In this document: positions 8,249-17,481 of the stretch, in pieces
Position numbering within the stretch: the stretch's first letter is position 1
Layout: every line of letters starts with the position of its first letter
Assembly (NCBI GenBank): GCA_017643585.1
Contig: JAEPND010000022.1
Span: 1-34,025, forward strand
From: Maricaulis sp.
GTDB lineage: Bacteria > Pseudomonadota > Alphaproteobacteria > Caulobacterales > Maricaulaceae
DNA length: 34,025 bases
Direction of reading: 5' to 3'
Position numbers and translations under genes: made by a program
The notes under the pieces: generated by a model
What the model was told of the DNA's origin: nothing
The model's input: only the letters and a program-made list of their open reading frames with translations
Databases searched by the model: none

Positions 8249-10969
8249 TTAGTTGCCAAACAGACCAGTGCGATTCCACCAGCCTTTGCGTTTCGGCTTG
8301 GACTCGTCGGTGCTCTCGGCTTCGGCTGCCGGTTCGGCTGCGACGGGCTCTGCCGCCTCGGTTTTGGGAGCGTCCTCGGAAGCAGGCGCGTCAGCAGCCT
8401 TCTTCCTGGTACGACGACGCTTGGGTTTTTCCGTCGGTTCCGCTTCAGCTTTTTCGGCCGTTTCTTCAGCCGGCTTGTCTTCCGTGCTGGCCTCTGCCGC
8501 CGCTTCGGCCTCGACATCCGCCTTCTTGCGGCGGGTCCGACGTTTCGGTTTCGGCTTGTCTTCAGCCGGTTCCGCTTTCGCTTCGGCTTCAGCCGGGCTA
8601 TCCGCCGTTTCTGCAGCGGACGCGGCTTCCGCGTCAGCATCGGCCTTCTTGCGACGCGGACGACGGGTGCGCTTGGGCTTGTCTTCTTTCGGCGTTTCAG
8701 CCTCAGCCTCGGTCTCCGCTTCGGCAGGAGCCTCAGCGACGGCCTCGTCAGCCTGTACGGTATCCGACTCGGCAGTGTCATCCGACTTCTTGCGGCGGGT
8801 CCGGCGCTTGCGCTTGGGCTTTTCGTCCTCGTCAGCGGGCGCCTCTGCTTCCACCGGCGCAGCGTCGGCACCGGTGTCGGTCTCGGCTACGGCAGCCTCT
8901 TCCTCGTTTTCAGAGGTGTCTGCTGTCTCTGTTTCTGTTTCCGCATTGGCGTTTTCGCCCCGACGTCGACCGCGACCACCACGGCGTCCGCGACGACGAC
9001 GGCGCTTCGGCTTGTCGTCCTCTTCGCCATCGGTTTCATTCTCTTCAGCAGAGTCTTCGCTGGCGTTTTCGCTTGTCTCAGAGGTCGAACCTTCTTCGCT
9101 GCGACCGCCGCGACGACGGCGGCGACGACGACGACGGCGTCCACCGCCTTCGCGTTCTTCCTCTTCCTCGGCTTCCGGTTCCTCGACATCGATCTCGTCA
9201 ATGGATTCGACCGAGAGCGGTGCCATTTCGATCTTCAGCTCCTGGCCTGGCTCACGCGTGTCCAGCAGATCGATATTGAATGTCGGTGCGGTCAGCTGAT
9301 CATTGGCCGCAACCATGATCCGCATTTCGAACCGTTCCTCGATCGAGAGAACATGGTCACGCTTCTCGTTGAGCAGGTAGAGGGCAACAGCCGTTGGAAC
9401 CGTGATCCGGATCGCCTTGGCACGACCGCGCGTGCCTTCCTGTTCCAGACCGCGAAGCGCGACAAGGGCGCTGGATTCCGCTGATCTCAACAGGCCGGTA
9501 CCAGCGCAGTGCGGGCATTCCGTCGTGGAGCCCTCGATGAGGCTGGTGCGGCGACGCTGACGGGAAATCTCCATCAGGCCAAACTGCGAGATGCGGCCCA
9601 TCTGCAAGCGCGCTCGGTCGCGCTTGAGCACGTCCTTCATGCGCTTTTCGACCGCCCGGTTATTCTTCGACTCATCCATGTCGATGAAGTCGATGACGAT
9701 CAGCCCGGCGAGGTCACGCAGTCGCATCTGGCGCGCAGCTTCAGTCGCGGCTTCCAGATTGGTCTTCAGGGCCGTCGCCTCGATATTGCGCTCACGCGTG
9801 GCACGCCCCGAGTTGACGTCGATGGAAACCAGCGCCTCGGTCGGGTTGATGACCAGGTAACCGCCGGATTTCAGCGGCGCGATCGGCGAGTAGATGGCCT
9901 CGAGCTGGTTCTCGACCTGGTGACGCAGGAAGAGCGGCACCGGCTCCTTGTAGTGCTGGACTTTCTTGGCATGGCTCGGCATGAGCATGCGCATGAAGCC
10001 CTTGGCTTCCTTGTAAGCCGCTTCGCCCTCGACCAGAACCGAATCGATCTCCTTGTCATAGAGGTCGCGAATCGCGCGTTTGACCAGATTGCCTTCCTCA
10101 TAGATGAGGGAGGGCGCCACGGCCTTGAGCGTGGCTTCCCTGATATTGCTCCACAAGCGCATCAGATAGTCGGCGTCGCGGCGGATCTCGACCTTGGTCC
10201 GCTTGGCACCTGCCGTGCGGATAATCAGGCCGACGCCCTTGGGCAGTTCCAGCTCGCTGACGACAGACTTCAGGCGCTTGCGATCGGCGGCGTTGGAGAT
10301 CTTGCGGGAAATGCCACCCCCACGCGGGGTGTTCGGCATCAACACACAATAGCGGCCGGCCAGGGAGAGATAGGTGGTCAGGGCCGCGCCCTTATTGCCG
10401 CGCTCTTCCTTGGCAACCTGGACCAGGAGCACCTGGCGGCGCTTGATGACTTCCTGGATCTTGTAGCGGCGATACAGCTGGCGGCGCATGCGCGCGGCCT
10501 TCTGTTCGTCGATATCATCCTCGACATCATCACTGTCGGTTTCGATTGTCTCGGCAGAAGTGTCGTCACCGTCGTCGTCGGCATCATCGCCGGCGTCGGC
10601 ACTGACGCTGTCCTCATCGGACACGTTCTCGGCCGCGGGCGTTTCCGCCGTTTCGTCCTCGTCGTCATCCTCATCGGCGACGGCAGAGGCCTCTTCCTCG
10701 GCAAGGGCCAGTCGATCCTCATAGGGGATCTGGTAATAGTCCGGATGGATCTCGTTGAAAGCGAGGAAGCCGTGACGATTGCCGCCGTATTCGACGAACG
10801 CCGCCTGCAGCGAGGGTTCTACTCGCGTGACCTTGGCCAGATAGATATTTCCTCGAATCGGCCGCTTGGCTGCGGCTTCGAAATCAAATTCCTCGACTTT
10901 GGGTCCATCGACTACGACGACGCGGGTCTCCTCGGGATGACCTGCGTCGATCAGCATTTTCTTTGACAT
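8249..10969 (-). CDS. rne: Ribonuclease E
   Basis: This endoribonuclease organises the RNA degradosome and processes rRNA and tRNA precursors. From ATG 10969 it has 906 residues. The S1 domain (about 37-215) is split by an acidic Asp/Glu-rich insert at about 91-157, usual in alphaproteobacterial RNase E. Catalytic aspartates are Asp384 (VSIDVNSGRAT) and Asp427 (IVIDFIDMDE). The zinc-link is CPHCAGTG (Cys485, Cys488). The last 300 residues are disordered, with alternating acidic Ala/Glu stretches and basic KPKR-x-RTRRKK blocks. The protein ends GWWNRTGLFGN, a GWW motif like the PNPase-docking site known in Caulobacter RNase E. The start is supported by MSKKMLIDAGHPEETRVV, conserved in relatives, and by AGGAG 9 bases upstream. 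It is divergent from the amidase gene. Confidence 0.96.
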   Translation of the reverse strand: MSKKMLIDAGHPEETRVVVVDGPKVEEFDFEAAAKRPIRGNIYLAKVTRVEPSLQAAFVEYGGNRHGFLAFNEIHPDYYQIPYEDRLALAEEEASAVADEDDDEDETAETPAAENVSDEDSVSADAGDDADDDGDDTSAETIETDSDDVEDDIDEQKAARMRRQLYRRYKIQEVIKRRQVLLVQVAKEERGNKGAALTTYLSLAGRYCVLMPNTPRGGGISRKISNAADRKRLKSVVSELELPKGVGLIIRTAGAKRTKVEIRRDADYLMRLWSNIREATLKAVAPSLIYEEGNLVKRAIRDLYDKEIDSVLVEGEAAYKEAKGFMRMLMPSHAKKVQHYKEPVPLFLRHQVENQLEAIYSPIAPLKSGGYLVINPTEALVSIDVNSGRATRERNIEATALKTNLEAATEAARQMRLRDLAGLIVIDFIDMDESKNNRAVEKRMKDVLKRDRARLQMGRISQFGLMEISRQRRRTSLIEGSTTECPHCAGTGLLRSAESSALVALRGLEQEGTRGRAKAIRITVPTAVALYLLNEKRDHVLSIEERFEMRIMVAANDQLTAPTFNIDLLDTREPGQELKIEMAPLSVESIDEIDVEEPEAEEEEEREGGGRRRRRRRRRRGGRSEEGSTSETSENASEDSAEENETDGEEDDKPKRRRRRGRRGGRGRRRGENANAETETETADTSENEEEAAVAETDTGADAAPVEAEAPADEDEKPKRKRRTRRKKSDDTAESDTVQADEAVAEAPAEAETEAEAETPKEDKPKRTRRPRRKKADADAEAASAAETADSPAEAEAKAEPAEDKPKPKRRTRRKKADVEAEAAAEASTEDKPAEETAEKAEAEPTEKPKRRRTRKKAADAPASEDAPKTEAAEPVAAEPAAEAESTDESKPKRKGWWNRTGLFGN
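8260..9160 (-). repeat. Degenerate coding repeat in the RNase E tail (basic KPKR..RRKK blocks)
   Basis: About six basic blocks such as KPKRKRRTRRKK, KPKRTRRPRRKK and KPKPKRRTRRKK alternate with acidic Ala/Glu-rich linkers of 25-45 residues. The underlying DNA recurs as ttcttgcgg/acg motifs on the plus strand. Basic blocks of this kind bind RNA in degradosome scaffolds, and the acidic linkers may mediate condensate formation. Copy number could vary by slippage or recombination between strains. Confidence 0.7.
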
Positions 10970-11457
10970 TAAGGGAGTCTCCTGCGCGCACATACAGTCC
11001 GTCCCGGCCGCTTGTGGCGGCAACAGGAGACAGTTGTGGCGGGGTGCTGGAAAGCGAGTCTCGGCCTGTCGAGATGTGGAATTGATGCAGGCGTCGCTCG
11101 CGCATCTTTGCGTTTCCTTTGGCAGGCTTTCGCGGCGGTCGCCGGCGGGCCTGCGGTGGTCGGGGCCGAATATCCGGGTGGATATCCAACAGTGTTCAGC
11201 GGGTCGGCGCTGGGTTCGGCAAGCCTGAAATAGGGGCGCCGAACCAGGCCTCATCGCGCCGGGCGAACTTCGGGTTGAATGCGTCCGGTCACCACAGCAG
11301 ATGCAAGATGCAACATTCGTCGCCCGAAGGGAAGTCTTTCACGCCGTTGGAAAAAACTTTGGATGTTGAAGATTTTCATCAACCAAACGTCAAGTTCCAT
11401 CAATTAGGGTGCGATAAAAGCCGTGGACAGAATCACGGCGTATGCGATGGTGTGGGT
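10970..11457. other. Long intergenic region between rne and the amidase gene
   Basis: This 488-bp stretch separates two divergent genes. The rne side (10970-11260) is GC-rich and probably includes a long rne 5' leader, the place where RNase E autoregulates in other bacteria. An atatcc-gggt-ggatat hairpin lies at about 11168-11184. The amidase side (11340-11420) is AT-richer and likely holds promoters. A TTGACG hexamer occurs on the minus strand at 11393-11388, but no matching -10 was convincing. Frames that run through the region lack start signals and look like chance extensions of the flanking genes. No small RNA can be called. Confidence 0.4.
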
Positions 11458-12672
11458 ATGCGTGTACTGGCAATTTTAGCAGCGTGTTGTGCGAGCCTTG
11501 TCTCGGGCGCTGCAGCTCTGGCAGATCAGGAAGTTCGGGCGGTTCGTTTCGGTGGAGACGAGGCGCGGACCCGCGTGGTTGTTGAAACTTCGCGACCCGG
11601 AGAGTTCCGGGCCTACACGCTTGACGGTGTGTCAACGCGCCTGGTTGTCGACCTTCCCACCTCGTCCTGGCATGTGCCGGGGCTGGAGGCAGGCGAGGGC
11701 GTCGGTACAGGTCTGGTTGATGGCTTCCGCTTCTTCAATAATTCCGCATCTTCATCGCGCATTGTCTTCGAGCTGGATCATCCCGCGATGATCGACAGCC
11801 AGTTTTCGCTCGAGCCCGCGCCGAACAGCAGCAATTACCGTATTGTTGTCGACCTGGCTCGCACGAGTGAACAGGCCTTCCGCGAAACATCCGGTGTTCA
11901 GCCGGTCGCCAATACGATCGATACCCTGATCGCCGAGCGCGTCGAGGCGGTTTATGTCCCTCCGGCGCGTGAGCGCCGTGTCATCGTCATCGATGCCGGC
12001 CATGGCGGCCATGATCCGGGGGCGATTGGTCAAGGTGGCACCTATGAGCGTGATGTCGCGCTGGCTGCAGCACGCGAGCTGCGCGATCAGCTCGAAGCTA
12101 CCGGGCGATATGAGATCGTATTGACGCGTGACCGTGATGTATTCCTGTCGCTGCAGGAGCGCGTACAGGTTGCCGCCGATGTGCGGGCGGACTTGTTCCT
12201 GTCCATTCACGCTGACTCCGTTCCAACCAATCGAAATGCGCGCGGCGCTGCTGTCTACACACTCAATGATCGCGCAGAAAACCGGGCGCGCAATCGTGCG
12301 CTTCGCAGTGCCAACCACTCCGAAGAAGCCGATGTAAACAATATCCTGGTGTCGCTGGAGCTTCGCGAGAAGCGCAACCAGTCCTCTGCGTTCGCTGAAG
12401 TGCTGCTGGAACATCTCGGCGATGCCGGCCCGCTGTTGAGCAACCCGCACCGACAGGAAAACTTCTATGTCCTGCTCGATAGCCGCGTTCCGGCTGTCTT
12501 GTTCGAGATGGGCTTCCTGTCGAACGCAACGGATGAGCGCAATCTCAATTCGCCCTCTCACCGTCGCCGGCAGATGGCGGCCGTGACCCAGGGGATCGAT
12601 GATTATTTCGCGACGCGTGGCGATATGGGCGAATACCCCGAGAGTGCAAACACCCCCATTCGAGCGCGCTAG
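11458..12672 (+). CDS. N-acetylmuramoyl-L-alanine amidase (AMIN + Amidase_3)
   Basis: This periplasmic zinc amidase cleaves the MurNAc-L-Ala bond and splits septal peptidoglycan. ATG 11458 gives 404 residues beginning with a signal peptide, MRVLAILAACCASLVSGAAALA. A longer frame back to 11119 lacks a plausible N-terminus. The AMIN domain (about 25-135) localises the enzyme to septal peptidoglycan. The Amidase_3 domain (about 173-395) shows zinc ligands His182 (DAGHGG), Glu197 (GTYERD) and His251 (SIHAD), and catalytic Glu350 (LFEMGFLSN). A regulatory insert (about 280-315) precedes the C-terminal strand, as in AmiB/AmiC enzymes controlled by EnvC-like LytM factors. It is followed within 95 bases by the PBP1A gene, a conserved alphaproteobacterial pair. 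Confidence 0.95.
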   Translation: MRVLAILAACCASLVSGAAALADQEVRAVRFGGDEARTRVVVETSRPGEFRAYTLDGVSTRLVVDLPTSSWHVPGLEAGEGVGTGLVDGFRFFNNSASSSRIVFELDHPAMIDSQFSLEPAPNSSNYRIVVDLARTSEQAFRETSGVQPVANTIDTLIAERVEAVYVPPARERRVIVIDAGHGGHDPGAIGQGGTYERDVALAAARELRDQLEATGRYEIVLTRDRDVFLSLQERVQVAADVRADLFLSIHADSVPTNRNARGAAVYTLNDRAENRARNRALRSANHSEEADVNNILVSLELREKRNQSSAFAEVLLEHLGDAGPLLSNPHRQENFYVLLDSRVPAVLFEMGFLSNATDERNLNSPSHRRRQMAAVTQGIDDYFATRGDMGEYPESANTPIRAR

Positions 12673-12765
12673 AGCGCTTCCATCCCGCGGCCGGAGCGGT
12701 CATAATGCGGCCCTGATGTCGTGGTGAAGACGCGACACCGGGGAATGTGGGGCCTTGAGAGCGTA

Positions 12766-15270
12766 ATGAAGATTTTCACACTGCGTAATGTGTTGCGGAC
12801 CGCCATGTGGGGCGGGATCGCCGCGCTGGGTACGGCGCTGGTTGGCGTCATCGTCGCCGCTGTCTATGTGGTGCGCGTCACCGCAGATCTCCCCGACTAC
12901 CAGCAATTGGCGGAATACGAGCCGCCGGTGATGAGCCGTGTCCATGCCGGCGATGGTCGCCTGATCGCCGAGTATGCCCGCGAGCATCGTGTGTTCGTGC
13001 CCATCGAAAACATTCCCCAGAGCCTGGTCCAGGCCTTCATTTCGGCCGAGGACAAGAATTTTTACGAGCATGGCGGACTGGATTTCCGCGGTATTATCCG
13101 TGCGGCCTTTGCCAATATCCGTCATGTCATTCTGGGTGAACGCCTCGAGGGGGCCTCGACGATTACCCAGCAGGTGGCCAAAAACTTCCTGCTGTCTTCT
13201 GCGCAGCGACTGGAACGCAAGGTGCAGGAAATGGTGCTGGCGCGTCGTATCGAGCGCGCCTTCACCAAGGACCAGATTCTCGAGCTCTATCTCAACGAGA
13301 TTTATTTCGGCCAGCGCGCCTATGGAGCCGCTGCGGCCGCGCTCAATTATTTCGACAAATCCCTCGACGAGTTGACGCTCGATGAGGCGGCCTTGCTGGC
13401 CGCTGTCGTCAACGGCCCGGCACGCTTTCACCCGATCCGTCATCCGGAGCGCACGATTGACCGTCGCAACTGGGTTCTGTCGCGTATGGCTGCCAATGGC
13501 TACATCACCGAGGAAGAAGCGCGTGAAGCGGCCCAGCAGCCTCTCGAAATCGCTGAGCGCCTGAGTGGTGATGACTATCTCGCCGCAGAATACTTCGTCG
13601 AGAATGTCCGTCGCCAGGTCTTCTCCATGTATGGCGATGAGGAATTGTATCACGGCGGTCTTTCGATCCGGACGACGCTGGACACGACCATGCAGCTGGC
13701 AGCACGCCAGGCTTTGCGGGACGGGCTGGAAACCTATGACCGCCGCCACGGTTATCGCGGTGCTTTGGGCCAGATCGAGCTGGAAGAGGGCTGGGAAACC
13801 CGTCTGGAAGAGTTCACCCTGCCGCGCGATCTCGATGCGGGCTGGATGGGGGCTGTTGTACTGTCCCTGAGCGCAGACGCTGCCGAGATCGGCTTTGCAG
13901 ACGGTACAAGGGGCTCGATCCCGATGTCAGCGCTGGAATGGGGCCGCGAGACGCTGCCGGATGGCGAGTTGGGACCCATTGTCACCACTCCGTCCGAAGT
14001 GCTGTCGAGCGGTGATGTGATCCTCGTGGAATCCATCGCCGACCAGGAGGATTATACGGACGGCCAGTTTGGATTGCGCCAGATCCCGGCGATCAATGGC
14101 GCAATCATGGCGATGGACCCCCACACCGGACGTGTCCTGGCGATGATGGGCGGTTACAGCTTCCAGCACAGCCAGTTCAATCGCGCGACCCAGGCCCGCC
14201 GTCAGCCCGGTTCATCCTTCAAGCCGTTCGCCTATGCTGCGGCGCTGGACAATGGCTATACACCGGCGAGCCTGATCCTGGATGCGCCCTTTATCGCCTC
14301 GGGCGGTGCGGACGAGCGCTTCTACATGCCATCCAACTATGCCGAGCGTTATTACGGTATGTCGACGCTGAGGCTAGGCCTAGAGCTCTCACGGAATGTG
14401 ATGACGGTCCGTCTTGCCCAGGAAATGGGTATGCGGCCGATCGCGGACTATGGCGAACGTTTCGGTATCTATGATGAATTGTCTCCGGTTCTGGCGATGT
14501 CACTTGGGGCCGGAGAAACGACACTGCATCGCCTCGTCTCTGCCTATGCGACACTGGTGAATGGCGGGCGCCGGGTTGAGCCAACCATTCTGGACCGCGT
14601 GCAGGACCGCACGGGTGCGACCATCTTCGCACACGAACAACTTGAGTGTGGCACCTGTGATGTCGAGGAATGGACCCAGGAATTGCTGGAGCCGTGGTTT
14701 GCCGACAACCGGATGGAAGTCGTGGACCCTGTCACCGCCTACCAGGTTGTACACATGCTCGAGGGCGCAGTGCAGCGTGGCACGGGTACGGCATTGCGTT
14801 CGCTGGGCCGGCCCATGGGCGGCAAGACCGGTACGACCAATGATTTCCGCGATGCGTGGTTTGTCGGGTTTTCACCGGACCTGATTGTCGGCGTCTATGT
14901 CGGCTTTGACACACCGTATCAACTGGGCAGCGGTGAGGCGGGTGGCCGCGTGGCAGCCCCGATCGCGCGCGATTTCTTTGGCCAGGTGATCGGTGATTAT
15001 CCGGTTGCGCCCTTCCGGGTGCCGGAAGGTGTACGCCTGGTCCCGATCGACCGTCTGACCGGAGAGCCGGGTATTCTCGGTCAGTCCGGTGTTATTCTCG
15101 AAGCCTTCCGTCCGGGATCGGAACCCTCGCGTCAGAGTGTTGACGAAGAGAGCGGGCTGTCCTTCGCGACGTCCTCAGTCAGTGAGCGTCCGCAAGATGC
15201 CGGCCTTGACGAATTGCTCGAGGAGGACGGCGATGAGGAAGAAGAGGACGAGCTGGGCGGGCTGTACTGA
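12766..15270 (+). CDS. mrcA: Penicillin-binding protein 1A (class A, bifunctional)
   Basis: This inner-membrane enzyme polymerises and cross-links peptidoglycan. From ATG 12766 (MKIFTLRNVLRT) it has 834 residues, the usual length. ATG 12745 is an in-frame alternative. One transmembrane helix spans about 14-36. The GT51 domain carries Glu95 in SAEDKNFYEHGG and the GASTITQQVAKNFLL motif. An OB-like insert lies at about 330-420. The transpeptidase motifs are Ser483-x-x-Lys486 (PGSSFKPF), Ser542-Arg-Asn and Lys687-Thr-Gly (GGKTGTTND). The C-terminus is strongly acidic (EEDGDEEEEDELGGLY). It sits between the amidase gene and prfB, as in many alphaproteobacteria. Confidence 0.96.
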   Translation: MKIFTLRNVLRTAMWGGIAALGTALVGVIVAAVYVVRVTADLPDYQQLAEYEPPVMSRVHAGDGRLIAEYAREHRVFVPIENIPQSLVQAFISAEDKNFYEHGGLDFRGIIRAAFANIRHVILGERLEGASTITQQVAKNFLLSSAQRLERKVQEMVLARRIERAFTKDQILELYLNEIYFGQRAYGAAAAALNYFDKSLDELTLDEAALLAAVVNGPARFHPIRHPERTIDRRNWVLSRMAANGYITEEEAREAAQQPLEIAERLSGDDYLAAEYFVENVRRQVFSMYGDEELYHGGLSIRTTLDTTMQLAARQALRDGLETYDRRHGYRGALGQIELEEGWETRLEEFTLPRDLDAGWMGAVVLSLSADAAEIGFADGTRGSIPMSALEWGRETLPDGELGPIVTTPSEVLSSGDVILVESIADQEDYTDGQFGLRQIPAINGAIMAMDPHTGRVLAMMGGYSFQHSQFNRATQARRQPGSSFKPFAYAAALDNGYTPASLILDAPFIASGGADERFYMPSNYAERYYGMSTLRLGLELSRNVMTVRLAQEMGMRPIADYGERFGIYDELSPVLAMSLGAGETTLHRLVSAYATLVNGGRRVEPTILDRVQDRTGATIFAHEQLECGTCDVEEWTQELLEPWFADNRMEVVDPVTAYQVVHMLEGAVQRGTGTALRSLGRPMGGKTGTTNDFRDAWFVGFSPDLIVGVYVGFDTPYQLGSGEAGGRVAAPIARDFFGQVIGDYPVAPFRVPEGVRLVPIDRLTGEPGILGQSGVILEAFRPGSEPSRQSVDEESGLSFATSSVSERPQDAGLDELLEEDGDEEEEDELGGLY

Positions 15271-15351
15271 CCTGTACTGCCCGGCTTGTCTCCATGGGCG
15301 AGCCTGATTATCCCTGAAGCTTCATTTCCCGACGCCTAGACGAGTCGATTT

Positions 15352-16480
15352 ATGCGCGCAGACATCCAGACCTTGTCCGATGAAATCCAGCAGGCCGTAG
15401 GCTTGCTGAGGAGGCGTCTTTGACTGGGATACAGCCCAGAAACGCCTAGACGAACTCACAGCCATGTCCGAAGCGCCGGACTTCTGGAATAACAGTCAGA
15501 AGGCGCAGGCGCTGATGCGGGAGCGCACCCGGCTGGACGACGCCATGACCGTCATCCAGGACGCCGAGGTTGAACTGTCCGATACGCTCGAACTGGTCGA
15601 GCTGGCCGAGATGGAAGACGATGAGAGCATCGTCGAGGACGCGGTCGAGAGCCTGAAAGCCCTGCAGGACAAGATGAAGCGCGCCGAGCTGGAAGCGCTG
15701 CTGTCCGGTGAGGCCGATGGCAATGACAGCTACCTGGAAATCCATTCCGGTGCCGGCGGTACTGAAAGCCAGGACTGGGCCTCGATGATGACGCGCATGT
15801 ATACGCGCTGGGCCAATGCTCGTGGTTTCAAGGTTGAGGTCATCGAGGAACAGGCTGGCGAGGAGGCCGGGCTCAAATCCGCCACGCTGCTGATCAAGGG
15901 TGAGAATGCCTATGGCTGGCTGAAGACCGAGACCGGCGTCCACCGCCTGGTGCGGATCTCGCCTTTTGATTCCAGTGCCCGTCGCCATACCAGTTTCGCA
16001 AGCGTTGGCGCTTATCCACTTATCGACGACCAGATCGAGGTCGATATCGAGGAAGGCAAGGTTCGCACGGATACCTATCGCGCCTCCGGTGCGGGTGGTC
16101 AGCACGTCAATACGACGGACTCGGCGGTTCGCCTGACCTATGACATGCCAGGCCAGGAGCGACCCATCGTGGTGCAGTGCCAGAATGAGCGCTCCCAGCA
16201 CAAGAACCGGGCCCAGGCCTGGGATATGTTGCGCGCCCGGGTTTATGAGATCCAGCTGGCTGAACGCGAGGCTGCGGCGCAGGCCGAGGCTGATGCCAAG
16301 ACCGAGATCGGTTGGGGCCACCAGATCCGCTCCTATGTCCTGCAGCCCTATCAGATGGTCAAGGATCTGCGCACCAATGTGGAAACGTCCAATACGGGCG
16401 GTGTTCTTGATGGTGATCTGGACCCGTTCATGGCCGCTGCCCTGGCAGCGCGTGTTGGCGGTGAAGAGGAAGAGGCCTGA
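15352..16480 (+). CDS. prfB: Peptide chain release factor 2, expressed by programmed +1 frameshift
   Basis: RF2 terminates translation at UGA and UAA. The zero frame starts at ATG 15352 ([12 protein letters not shown]) and reaches TGA at 15421-15423 after 23 codons. After a +1 shift the frame continues [12 protein letters not shown] from 15422 to the stop at 16480, giving 375 residues against about 365 in E. coli. The in-frame TAG at 15337 rules out an earlier start. The codon-recognition tripeptide is SPF (203-205), and the peptidyl-hydrolysis motif is GGQ (248-250, within GAGGQHVN). ATG 15464 in the +1 frame gives a shorter frame that is not the real N-terminus. The gene follows PBP1A by about 80 bases. 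Confidence 0.96.
15403..15424 (+). promoter_or_regulatory. RF2 programmed +1 frameshift site
   Basis: The sequence AGGAGG (15409-15414), CGT, CTT TGA C (15418-15424) reproduces the classic RF2 autoregulatory signal: an internal Shine-Dalgarno, 3-nt spacing, slippery CTT, then the UGA stop followed by C. When RF2 is scarce, ribosomes pause at UGA and slip +1 to make full-length RF2. Confidence 0.97.
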
Positions 16481-16492
16481 GTTGGCGCGGAT

Positions 16493-16517
16493 AATCTTCC
16501 CGATTTATGGGGAGATT
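16493..16517 (+). terminator. Weak hairpin after prfB
   Basis: Arms 16493-16501 and 16509-16517 pair over 9 bp (one G-U) with a 7-nt loop, 12 bases after the prfB stop. No U-run follows. The convergent regulator gene ends at 16526, so this may act as a shared, weak 3' boundary. Confidence 0.3.
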
Positions 16518-16525
16518 GGGCTTGA

Positions 16526-16828
16526 TCAGCCCCCATCGCCCAGCAGGTCCGCGATCGCTTTCACATAGGCCTTGAAGGCGGCGCGCCCGATTTTGGTGAT
16601 GCGGGCGCGGGTGAGCGGTTTGCGGTCGAGGAAGCTCTTCTCGATTTCGATATAGCCGGCATCTTCCAGTTTTCTCAGATGCACAGAGAGATTGCCGCGC
16701 GTGGCTTCAAGCGCGCTGGCAAGCTCGGTGAAATCCGCGACTTCTGCATTGGCCAGATAGGTCATGATGCCCAGGCGCAAGCGCCCGTGGATCACTTCAT
16801 CAATCTGGCCGATACCCTTGGACGCCAT
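16526..16828 (-). CDS. Winged-helix transcriptional regulator (HTH_34 / ArsR-MarR like)
   Basis: This 100-residue single-domain DNA-binding protein has the layout of the winged-helix PF13601 (HTH_34) family. It opens IDEVIHGRLRLGIMTYLANA. The recognition helix region is TRGNLSVHLRKLEDAGYIEIEKSF, followed by the wing and a C-terminal helix (AAFKAYVKAIADLL). No metal-binding cysteines are present. It starts 2 bases after the membrane-protein stop and is clearly co-transcribed with it. Such regulators are typically paired with small integral membrane proteins, whose operon they may repress. The target and effector are unknown. Confidence 0.88.
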   Translation of the reverse strand: MASKGIGQIDEVIHGRLRLGIMTYLANAEVADFTELASALEATRGNLSVHLRKLEDAGYIEIEKSFLDRKPLTRARITKIGRAAFKAYVKAIADLLGDGG

Positions 16829-16830
16829 GA

Positions 16831-17460
16831 CTAGTCCGCCGTCTCCGACTGTTTGTCGGCCACGCGCATCATGACCAGCCCCGGACCGGCCAGAAGCAGG
16901 ATGAGAGATAGGGCGATCACCAGAACATAAGTCGGCGAGTGTGCGGTCAGGCCCAGTGCCACAGCGCCCGCATACCAGCCCAGCGCGACCAGGCCGAGCC
17001 AGGCGCGCTTGCGCATGCGGAAGGCCAGATACCAGGCAACACCCTGAATGGCATAGATAAACGGCGTATAGAAATACCAGACGCCGCCATCTCCGGTGCG
17101 GATATTGGCGACGATAAACACGATCACGATGCAGACATTGGCCAAGCCTGCGCCCTGGAAGGCGGCTTCATAGGCACGGCGCACGGCGGAATTGGATTTG
17201 TGGCCGCGATTCTTCCAGATGATTACGCCCAGAACGACAAGAAAAGCGACCGAACAGCCAATGACAAAGCCGAGATATCCCCAGCCGGTCAGCGTGATCG
17301 CGCCGATTGCACTGGCCCACTGCACAAGTCCCTGGATGCCATAAATGATGCCGGCGGCCAGAAACGCCTGGCCCATGGCCTTGTTGGCCCGGTCCGGTGT
17401 GTCGGCGAGGGCACGCATGAATGCCAGATCATCGCGTACGGTCTCGATATCATCAGCCAT
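16831..17460 (-). CDS. Multi-pass inner-membrane protein of unknown function
   Basis: This 209-residue protein has a soluble charged N-terminus (MADDIETVRDDLAFMRALADTP) followed by about six hydrophobic segments. They are near AFLAAGIIYGIQGLV, GYLGFVIGCSVAFLVVLGVII, ANVCIVIVFIVANI, FIYAIQGVAWYLAF, LVALGWYAGAVALGL and YVLVIALSLILLLAGPGLVM. I do not recognise a catalytic motif. The tight pairing with a downstream HTH_34 regulator suggests a membrane sensor or a regulated membrane component, but this is inferred from context only. GGAAAGG lies upstream of the ATG at 17460. Confidence 0.82.
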   Translation of the reverse strand: MADDIETVRDDLAFMRALADTPDRANKAMGQAFLAAGIIYGIQGLVQWASAIGAITLTGWGYLGFVIGCSVAFLVVLGVIIWKNRGHKSNSAVRRAYEAAFQGAGLANVCIVIVFIVANIRTGDGGVWYFYTPFIYAIQGVAWYLAFRMRKRAWLGLVALGWYAGAVALGLTAHSPTYVLVIALSLILLLAGPGLVMMRVADKQSETAD

Positions 17461-17481
17461 GGCTTACCTTTCCATGCAGGA

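Noticed and set aside
8131-8871. Arg/Lys/Pro-rich minus-strand frame, 246 codons
   Set aside because: It is an alternative frame of the RNase E repeat tail and encodes no plausible fold.
8253-9299. Ser/Ala-rich plus-strand frame opposite the rne tail
   Set aside because: It is low-complexity antisense of the repetitive RNase E tail.
9509-10966. Long plus-strand open frame (485 codons) opposite rne
   Set aside because: It is a shadow of the rne N-terminal half. The minus-strand frame encodes recognisable RNase E catalytic motifs, while this frame has no recognisable domain.
12700-13749. 349-codon minus-strand frame
   Set aside because: It is antisense to the PBP1A glycosyltransferase domain.
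15332-15453. 12-nt direct repeat acgcctagacga before and inside prfB
   Set aside because: It is short, has no flanking structure, and is probably chance.
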